From Anaerolineaceae bacterium (GTDB lineage Bacteria > Chloroflexota > Anaerolineae > Anaerolineales > Anaerolineaceae): 11,461 nucleotides of DNA. This document shows positions 6,576 to 11,461 of this stretch, piece by piece. The DNA lies in NCBI GenBank assembly GCA_030620065.1, contig JAUXFJ010000026.1, positions 1 through 11,461 on the forward strand. Direction: 5' to 3'. The notes beneath the pieces were generated by a model. The model did not search any database and was not told the origin of the DNA. It saw only the letters and a list, made by a program, of their open reading frames with translations. A program made the position numbers and the translations under genes. The stretch's first letter is position 1, and each line of letters opens with the position of its first letter.

Positions 6576-7988
6576 CTAATGACCTCCTATGAATCCGGGC
6601 ATCGAACCACCCCCAGGAAATCCACCTTCCGTCATAGAACCGAGAAGGCTCGTTGGAGGGTTGATCACAATTAATTCGCCATCCTGAATATCACCAGCAA
6701 GAATTTCTATATCAGTATCTGAATACACACCAACTGTAACTTCCACGGCCACGGGTACACCTTCCCGTAGCACATAAACTGTATCAACGCCATCAACCGT
6801 GGTAACAGCTTCGTTAGGCAAAATATAAACGCCAGTCTTCTCTTCGGTAATAATGTTCACAGCTGCGGTCATGCCGGACTTAATCGTATCAACTCCATCA
6901 AGCATTTTAACTGTCACTGTGTAAGTCACCACCCCCTGGATCTCCGTACCAATCGGAGCGATCTCGGTCACTTCGCCTTTATAAGTATCCTCAAAATAGG
7001 CATCAAATACCAGCTCTGCGTTCTGACCAATTTTTACTAATGGAATATCGACTTCCGAGATTTGAACATCCAAATACAGCTCAGATAGATTCGCTAACTG
7101 CACCGCCTTCATACCAGCTGAGACGACATCTCCCTGCTGAATATAAAGTGCTGTAACGATGCCATCGAACGGTGCTTCAACCACTTGTTTGGCAAGCCGC
7201 GCCTTGGCGATCGCCAGACGTGTTTCAAGCACTGTAACGTCCTTAGGGTCAGGTCCATCTTTCAGGGTTTCGACCTTCAGCTTCAAGTCGGCTACTCTTT
7301 CCTCAGCCAGGGTAACCCTGGCTTCAGCCTCTGCGACTTCTTCTTCAGTGTAACCCGCCAGGCAGTAATTCAAGTTTGCCAACGCAGTATCAACCGCTTG
7401 GAGGGTTTGAGCATTGGGAAAACGATCATGCATCGACAATGCGTCATCATATTCATCCTGAAGTTCTTCAGTGCGCTCATCCGTGCACCGCTGATAATTC
7501 ATAATCGCGCGATCAGTCGCCATATCATCAAGATTCTTTTCAGCCGTGATGAGATCAAGCTGAACCTGCGCCAATTGCAAACCAGCGTTATTATAGAGAT
7601 CTTCCAAAGACTTCTCAGCATTGGTTTTATCTATTTGCGCTTGCAAGATGTCTATAGGTAAAGAACTTTCATCTAAAGCGACCAGTCCTTGACCATTCTT
7701 TACGGGCTGCCCTAAAGCCACCATAACATCTCCAACCGTACCACTTGTGTTCCAGGCAAGTGTGGCTATTTGATCAGCTCGCACTGTGCCAGTCCCGCTT
7801 ATGCTGGCACTCAATGAACCCGTGCCATACACAACCGTGTCCAAGCCTTGAATTGTTGCCTGGGCCTCCGCATTCTGACTGATTCTCAAATATATTACTA
7901 TTCCGCCTGTCACAATAATGACAGCCAAAATAGTAAAGACAACATACAGCCAAGTCTTTTTACCTTTTGTTTTTGTTTTTTCCGACAT
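6576..7988 (-). CDS. Membrane-fusion (HlyD/MacA/YknX-type) adaptor
   Basis: This 470-residue adaptor has one N-terminal membrane anchor (about 12-33). A biotinyl-lipoyl-like half motif follows at about 65-105, a long alpha-helical hairpin at about 112-268, and the second lipoyl half (VVEAPFDGIVTALYIQQGDVVSAG, split over 269-292). A beta-barrel domain (about 300-382) and a membrane-proximal domain (385-445) come next, with a Gly-rich tail ending GFIGGH. Such proteins link the permease to the outside and can stimulate the ATPase. In a cell without an outer membrane the better model is YknX rather than MacA. I start at the ATG at 7986-7988, because GGAGG 5 bases before it is a good ribosome binding site; the ATG at 7998-8000 has none and itself overlaps that site. 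Cys168 and Cys209 lie in the hairpin arms and might pair. First gene of the operon. Confidence 0.93.
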   Translation of the reverse strand: MSEKTKTKGKKTWLYVVFTILAVIIVTGGIVIYLRISQNAEAQATIQGLDTVVYGTGSLSASISGTGTVRADQIATLAWNTSGTVGDVMVALGQPVKNGQGLVALDESSLPIDILQAQIDKTNAEKSLEDLYNNAGLQLAQVQLDLITAEKNLDDMATDRAIMNYQRCTDERTEELQDEYDDALSMHDRFPNAQTLQAVDTALANLNYCLAGYTEEEVAEAEARVTLAEERVADLKLKVETLKDGPDPKDVTVLETRLAIAKARLAKQVVEAPFDGIVTALYIQQGDVVSAGMKAVQLANLSELYLDVQISEVDIPLVKIGQNAELVFDAYFEDTYKGEVTEIAPIGTEIQGVVTYTVTVKMLDGVDTIKSGMTAAVNIITEEKTGVYILPNEAVTTVDGVDTVYVLREGVPVAVEVTVGVYSDTDIEILAGDIQDGELIVINPPTSLLGSMTEGGFPGGGSMPGFIGGH

Positions 7989-8019
7989 TTCTACCTCCAT
8001 TTTTACTTAGCATAACAAA

Positions 8020-8025
8020 ATTATA
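8020..8025 (-). promoter_or_regulatory. Candidate -10 box of the exporter operon
   Basis: A perfect TATAAT on the minus strand lies about 30 bases upstream of the adaptor start codon. The hexamer 17 bases further up is TTTATA, a weak -35, as expected for a promoter that needs an activator. Confidence 0.45.
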
Positions 8026-8082
8026 CTTGTATTACCAAGTGCTATAAATAATTAAACATAATGAGCATAATCACATGCATAG

Positions 8083-8096
8083 ATGACAGTTGTCAT
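8083..8096. promoter_or_regulatory. Near-palindrome in the divergent promoter region
   Basis: ATGACA (8083-8088) and TGTCAT (8091-8096) are exact complements around GT. The flanks TA...TA (8080-8081, 8098-8099) extend the symmetry with one mismatch. The site lies between the exporter operon and the kinase/regulator pair, roughly 65-70 bases upstream of the candidate exporter -10, a usual place for an activator. Short dyads are typical targets of LuxR/NarL-type regulators. It is a candidate site for the regulator encoded at 9457, not a proven one. Confidence 0.4.
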
Positions 8097-8153
8097 ATAC
8101 ATTAATAACTACAATCATCTTCGATTCAAGAGAAAATATGTTAATATGAGAGC

Positions 8154-9455
8154 ATGAAAAAACAAAACAGCCTCGAACCAGGCCTCATGCAGGCTTTCCG
8201 CAGATTAACCTGGCTTGAATTCTTTATCATGCTTATCTCCAGCGTTTCTTTTTTGATTCGCCCGAGATTTGCTGGATTTAAGTTTTCTCATATTTGGGTT
8301 ATCCCCTTTGATCTGATGCTGGTATTACTAATCCTATACTGGGATTGGTTCCAAGTTAGGTTCAATAAAGTCTATTTTCGATTGGCACTGATCCTGGCAT
8401 CGCTTGGTCCCATCCTACGGTTTTACTATACAACCCTCCTGCGGGTCAACCCACAATTAGATTTCCTGCTGATATTGAACACTCCAAACAAAAACATAGC
8501 AATTCCACTTGACTTTATAAACATTAATTTTTTATTGACATCCTGGCAGTTAATTCCAATCCTTTTTATACCGCTGATCCTTATTTCATGGCAGTACCAT
8601 TATAAACAAGTGATCATTTATTGTTTTGCAACTGCCTCATTTGACGCTGCCATAGGCCTCTTAATTACACACCACTATGGTATACCTGCACTAGGTTTTT
8701 TAGCGGTAATCTTTGTCCGCACGGCATCCTTTTTGCTTGCCGGTTATTTGGTAACAAATATGATGCAAGAACAACGCAAACAACATGCAGATCTAAACAT
8801 AGCTAATCAACGCCTGATTGGCTATGCATCTACACTGGAACAATTGACAATCAGCCGTGAACGCAACCGCTTGTCGCGCGAACTTCATGATACTGTCGCC
8901 CATACGCTAAGCGCCCTGGCTGTACAGCTCGAAGCTGTACGCTCTCTCTGGCAACATAACTCCAGTGAGGCAAAACTGAAACTTGAGGAATCCATCCAGA
9001 CAACACGCGCAGGACTAACAGAGACGCGTCGCTCCTTTCAGGCACTACGTGCGTCCCCCCTTGAAGATTTGGGGTTATGCCTGGCACTGAAAGAATTAAC
9101 AACAACTGCTGCTGAACGTTGTGGAGCAACATTAACGCTTGACCTCCCCCAGACTGTGACCAATATTACTTCTGATAAAGCTCAAGCCACATACCGCATC
9201 GCCCAAGAGGTTCTGGAAAACATCGTACGCCATGCAGAAGCTACACAAATCAATGCCACTTTACAACAGAAAGATAATTTGCTCACATTAAAAATAACCG
9301 ATGATGGTCAGGGGTTTGATCTTTCTAAAATCGATGCGGCTGCTTCCTTCGGGCTGCGAGGCTTACAAGAACGCGCCGAGCTAGTTGGTGGGCAATGCAT
9401 CATTCAAAGCCTGGTGAACAGTGGCACAAGCGTTATTTTTACTGTAGGAGTTTAA
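8154..9455 (+). CDS. Sensor histidine kinase, NarL/LiaS family (HisKA_3), multi-spanning
   Basis: This 433-residue membrane kinase has an N-terminal region (about 20-202) with five or six hydrophobic segments, near 21-36, 47-63, 74-96, 123-146, 150-172 and 177-202. It has no large extracytoplasmic loop, so it may sense membrane state or a membrane-bound ligand. A short coiled linker (203-232) leads to the HisKA_3 dimerisation domain with the H-box ERNRLSRELHDTVAHTLSAL; His245 is the expected phosphorylation site. The ATP-binding domain follows, with Asn356 in the N-box (QEVLENIVRHAEA), DDGQGF (383-388) and GLRGLQERA (400-408). The response-regulator gene starts one base after the stop, so the two form an operon. 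The exporter operon is divergent, as in many envelope-stress modules. The ribosome binding site is weak (GAGAG). Confidence 0.93.
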   Translation: MKKQNSLEPGLMQAFRRLTWLEFFIMLISSVSFLIRPRFAGFKFSHIWVIPFDLMLVLLILYWDWFQVRFNKVYFRLALILASLGPILRFYYTTLLRVNPQLDFLLILNTPNKNIAIPLDFININFLLTSWQLIPILFIPLILISWQYHYKQVIIYCFATASFDAAIGLLITHHYGIPALGFLAVIFVRTASFLLAGYLVTNMMQEQRKQHADLNIANQRLIGYASTLEQLTISRERNRLSRELHDTVAHTLSALAVQLEAVRSLWQHNSSEAKLKLEESIQTTRAGLTETRRSFQALRASPLEDLGLCLALKELTTTAAERCGATLTLDLPQTVTNITSDKAQATYRIAQEVLENIVRHAEATQINATLQQKDNLLTLKITDDGQGFDLSKIDAAASFGLRGLQERAELVGGQCIIQSLVNSGTSVIFTVGV

Positions 9456-9456
9456 C

Positions 9457-10110
9457 ATGATCCGCGTATTAATCTGTGATGACCAGGTAGTGGTACGTGA
9501 AGGCTTGAATACAATCCTCAGCTCAGCAGATGCTGACCTTGAAGTTGTGGGACTGGCTACTGATGGCGCTGATGCGCTTGATCTGGTTCCTCAGACCCAA
9601 CCGGATGTGATACTAATGGATCTAAAGATGCCCCACATGAACGGCGTACAAGCGACGCGCAAGATCCTTGCAAAGTACCCCAATGTGCGTGTCCTGGTGC
9701 TGACAACTTACGATGTTGACGAATGGGTTTTTGATGCCATCCGCGCTGGTGCAGCCGGTTATTTGCTCAAAGATACGGATCAGGAAACGCTTGTCAAAGC
9801 AATTTGTGATGTCTATGAAGGCAAAACCCCTATTGACCCACAAGTTGCGGGAAAACTCTTTAGTCAAGTAGCACAATCCACCCCACGATCAAAAAGCAAT
9901 CTTGCCGAGAAACTCAGTCAACGAGAGCTTGAAATACTCAACTTGCTTGGAAAGGGCTTTTCAAATGCACAGATCGCACAGCAGCTTTTCCTGACTGAGG
10001 GGACAGTGCGTAACTACCTCAGCACCATATTTACAAAACTAAATGTCTCAGACCGGACTCAGGCAGCTGTTCTAGCCCTGCGTTACGGGCTGGTTGCGAA
10101 AGATAAGTAA
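9457..10110 (+). CDS. Response regulator, NarL/LuxR family
   Basis: This 217-residue cytoplasmic transcription factor pairs with the kinase just upstream. The receiver domain (about 1-120) holds the acidic pair Asp8/Asp9, the phosphorylation site Asp55 in LMDLKMPHMNG, Thr83 and Lys105. The C-terminal LuxR-type helix-turn-helix (about 152-210) has LSQRELEILNLLGKGFSNAQ (153-172) followed by IAQQLFLTEGTVRNYLSTIF (173-192). Phosphorylation should drive dimerisation and binding to short dyads; the near-palindrome at 8083-8096 is the obvious nearby candidate. The start has AGGAG 6 bases upstream, located within the last codons of the kinase gene. A hairpin terminator follows. All functional residues are present. 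Confidence 0.95.
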   Translation: MIRVLICDDQVVVREGLNTILSSADADLEVVGLATDGADALDLVPQTQPDVILMDLKMPHMNGVQATRKILAKYPNVRVLVLTTYDVDEWVFDAIRAGAAGYLLKDTDQETLVKAICDVYEGKTPIDPQVAGKLFSQVAQSTPRSKSNLAEKLSQRELEILNLLGKGFSNAQIAQQLFLTEGTVRNYLSTIFTKLNVSDRTQAAVLALRYGLVAKDK

Positions 10111-10166
10111 TTCTCTACACCAATCAGCTTGTAAGACACATGCGGCACATATCTCACTTGCCAAGA
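10111..10166. other. Short intergenic tail after the regulator gene
   Basis: No ORF or motif is visible between the regulator stop and the terminator hairpin. Confidence 0.4.
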
Positions 10167-10206
10167 AACAAGAACGAGGAAGAACACAATCTTCCTCGTT
10201 CTTGTT
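10167..10206. terminator. Bidirectional terminator between convergent genes
   Basis: A 16-base arm at 10167-10182 (AACAAGAACGAGGAAG) is perfectly complementary to 10191-10206, with an 8-base loop. It lies between the plus-strand regulator stop (10110) and the minus-strand SH3b gene stop (10225), serving both. As at 2384-2420, the base of the stem itself supplies the U-rich 3' arm (CGTTCTTGTT), and no separate T-tract is needed. Confidence 0.8.
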
Positions 10207-10224
10207 ATATATACAACCTTTCCC

Positions 10225-11088
10225 TTAAGGTCCCATACATGGTGAGGGCTGGCCAGCACCACTACGTTCAGCACAATAAGCCAATGTCCCATCCGCGTTG
10301 CCAATAAATTGATCCATTCCAAGCATGCGCCATTCGAATGTGCCAGTTGTAGGAAGATTCTCCCATGTCCCAGTCACTGTCGTTTTATCTCCGCTGAGAG
10401 TGCCGTGAAAAGTAATCGTATCGCTCATGTATAAGAAAAATCCATCTACATTGTTGCCTGAGACAGTCAAGGTCAATGTAACACTTGTGAGGGGTCCCGG
10501 AATAATACCAAAGTATGCCGTCCATATGCCTGACCAATTGACCGTAGGCGTAGGGGTCGCTGGCGGCATACGAACAGTCAAACCAGCCATTGGACCTTCT
10601 ACAGTGGTGTGTTGTCCCCAAATCCAGCACTCACCCGCTGCATCCGGGTTCTTGATCACCCAATACAGACCATCTGCTGACCGTGCAACTACTTCCGCCC
10701 TCTCGCCAACCATCAAAGCACCTATCCAATCGTAGATTTTTCCTGGCCCTGTGCGGCAATTTGTATCCACACTCACCCTTGCCATCGGCACAGCAAGCGT
10801 TGGCATCAAGGTTACTGTTGGCGTAGGGGTCACAGTCGCTATCGCGGGCAACTGCGGAGTTTGCTCCAGATTCTCAGATGCAATTCCTCCAAGATCAGCT
10901 ACAGTCAAGTTACCATTGTTTTGTCCTTCAGCTTCTATGGCTGTCATCGTTTGAGCTACATACAGACGTGCTAGCTCTTCGGCAGTCAACCCATCAGGTT
11001 GCTTATTCATATTCGCCAACGGGAAACAACCCGTTAATAATGCACTCAACACAAAGATAAAGAGGATATAAAATATTTTTTTATTCAT
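10225..11088 (-). CDS. Secreted lipoprotein with SH3b domain and C-terminal beta domain
   Basis: This 287-residue predicted lipoprotein has a signal peptide ending in the clear lipobox LLTGC, giving lipidated Cys21. Residues 22-100 hold a short helical part (LTAEELARLYVAQTMTAIEA) and a Thr/Pro linker. A bacterial SH3-like domain spans about 104-165, with NCRTGPGKIYDWIGALMVGE (110-129) and WVIKNPDAAGECWIWGQ; Cys111 and Cys154 probably form a disulfide. A second linker (ATPTPTVN) precedes a C-terminal domain (184-287) that begins WSGIWTAYFG and is rich in alternating hydrophobic/Thr strands, with Cys272 and Cys284 as a likely second pair. SH3b domains often bind cell-wall peptides. No enzyme active site is recognised. 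The start has AAAGGAGC about 8 bases upstream. It resembles the LysM lipoprotein at 1595 in plan but not in domain type. Confidence 0.88.
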   Translation of the reverse strand: MNKKIFYILFIFVLSALLTGCFPLANMNKQPDGLTAEELARLYVAQTMTAIEAEGQNNGNLTVADLGGIASENLEQTPQLPAIATVTPTPTVTLMPTLAVPMARVSVDTNCRTGPGKIYDWIGALMVGERAEVVARSADGLYWVIKNPDAAGECWIWGQHTTVEGPMAGLTVRMPPATPTPTVNWSGIWTAYFGIIPGPLTSVTLTLTVSGNNVDGFFLYMSDTITFHGTLSGDKTTVTGTWENLPTTGTFEWRMLGMDQFIGNADGTLAYCAERSGAGQPSPCMGP

Positions 11089-11165
11089 CGCCTTGCTCCT
11101 TTCAAATCCAAATGACCGTTCAATACTGTTATATCCTTTCTACAGCTTAATTGCATCTGCCACAT

Positions 11166-11200
11166 GTACCGATTTCTATTTGTACTTGGTACGTGAGTAC
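11166..11200. repeat. Cluster of four GTAC motifs upstream of the SH3b gene
   Basis: GTAC occurs at 11166, 11182, 11189 and 11197 within 35 bases, and GTACT (11182-11186) and AGTAC (11196-11200) form a 5-base inverted repeat. It lies 78-112 bases upstream of the SH3b start, between that gene and the preceding terminator, where its promoter should be. It may be an operator or chance. The rest of 11089-11326 shows no gene. Confidence 0.25.
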
Positions 11201-11208
11201 TAATAATC

Positions 11209-11238
11209 AAAAAACCCCCCAAATATATATTTTGGGGG
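11209..11238 (-). terminator. Rho-independent terminator of the isochorismatase-family gene
   Basis: CCCCCAAA (11216-11223) pairs with TTTGGGGG (11231-11238) around a 7-base AT loop. On the minus strand the hairpin is followed by a sixth unpaired G and then TTTTTT (plus 11209-11214). It lies about 90 bases after the minus-strand stop at 11327, which it most likely serves. Confidence 0.8.
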
Positions 11239-11326
11239 AGTTGACTTCTTAATTGGAGATTATTGTATAAGAATGAAGGATTTTCAGGCACCAATAACTT
11301 TTAGCGCAACCAGGATATTTTTTAAA

Positions 11327-11461
11327 TCATTTGATAATCTTTGCGACAGCTTTAAACGCCGGGTGCCTTGCATCGCGCAGCATCTCAAAAAGCAACATTT
11401 CCACAGTTGCAAGCTTGGCCCCAGCCGCTTTCACACGTGTGATAGCGGTTTGTTTATTGAC
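11327..11461 (-). CDS. Isochorismatase-family cysteine hydrolase, C-terminal end (partial)
   Basis: The reverse strand is open from the window edge to a TGA at 11327-11329, giving the last 44 residues of a protein whose start lies outside. The sequence ends AGAKLATVEMLLFEMLRDAR, then HPAFKAVAKIIK. This is the closing helix pattern (GA-x-LATVEM-LLFELL...FKxxxKLIK) of isochorismatase-like cysteine hydrolases of the YcaC/nicotinamidase superfamily as I know it. The catalytic Asp-Lys-Cys triad would be upstream and cannot be seen, so substrate and activity are not known. A terminator at 11209-11238 follows. Confidence 0.65.
   Translation of the reverse strand, partial: VNKQTAITRVKAAGAKLATVEMLLFEMLRDARHPAFKAVAKIIK

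Noticed and set aside
7185..7661. 158-codon plus-strand ORF opposite the adaptor gene
   Set aside because: It lies fully inside the well-supported adaptor gene on the other strand, has no ribosome binding site I can see and no recognisable family; it is a shadow frame.
7989..8000. Adaptor start four codons earlier (MEVEM)
   Set aside because: GGAGG within those codons is the ribosome binding site for the ATG at 7986-7988, and the earlier ATG has none.
4408..8100. Shared TTGTCATATAC at about 4409 and 8090 as a common regulatory box
   Set aside because: An 11-base match in AT-rich DNA, once inside a terminator tail; no symmetry or promoter context at the first copy.
11085..11294. 69-codon minus-strand ORF upstream of the SH3b gene
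   Set aside because: It reads straight through the strong terminator hairpin at 11209-11238 and the promoter region, has no ribosome binding site and no family features.

Overview
The window looks like a chromosomal stretch from an anaerobic or facultative bacterium, most likely of the Chloroflexota (Anaerolineae type). That placement is inference. It rests on the two secreted lipoproteins with Thr/Pro-rich linkers (LysM and SH3b), a small conserved 'YSHINSKG' type protein, a pyruvate:ferredoxin oxidoreductase, an eRF1-like (baeRF) protein and a NarL-type sensor/regulator pair beside an ABC exporter. Intergenic DNA is clearly more AT-rich than the genes. I see no transposase, tRNA, rRNA or CRISPR array.

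Left part, minus strand (1-2674). The window opens inside the 5' part of nifJ (pyruvate:ferredoxin/flavodoxin oxidoreductase). It continues upstream with a Nudix hydrolase of the ADP-ribose pyrophosphatase type, a LysM lipoprotein with its own promoter and terminator, and a 66-residue conserved small protein. These look like separate transcription units rather than one operon.

Middle, plus strand (about 2870-4643). A sigma70-like promoter with an overlapping 9-bp dyad precedes a doubtful 68-codon ORF. Next comes a 30-codon ORF with a good ribosome binding site, which runs through the ribosome binding site and start of the next gene. That gene encodes a 365-residue eRF1-fold protein (baeRF family) that keeps a zinc ribbon and an eRF1-like C-terminus but has GGA where release factors have GGQ. 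After its terminator, a perfect 13-bp hairpin stands just before a strong ribosome binding site and a 39-codon ORF, which ends 4 bases from the convergent exporter operon.

Right-centre (4648-10110). A minus-strand operon encodes a membrane-fusion adaptor, an ABC ATPase and a MacB/FtsX-type permease, in that order of transcription. This is a MacAB/YknXYZ-like tripartite exporter. Divergent from it is a plus-strand pair, a multi-spanning NarL-type histidine kinase and a LuxR-type response regulator. The shared intergenic region holds a short near-palindrome that could be the regulator's site. The simplest reading is an envelope-stress or toxic-compound sensing module in which the kinase/regulator controls the exporter.

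Right end (10111-11461). A 16-bp hairpin serves as a terminator between the regulator and a convergent SH3b lipoprotein gene. A second minus-strand terminator lies further right, and the window ends in the last 44 codons of an isochorismatase-family hydrolase.
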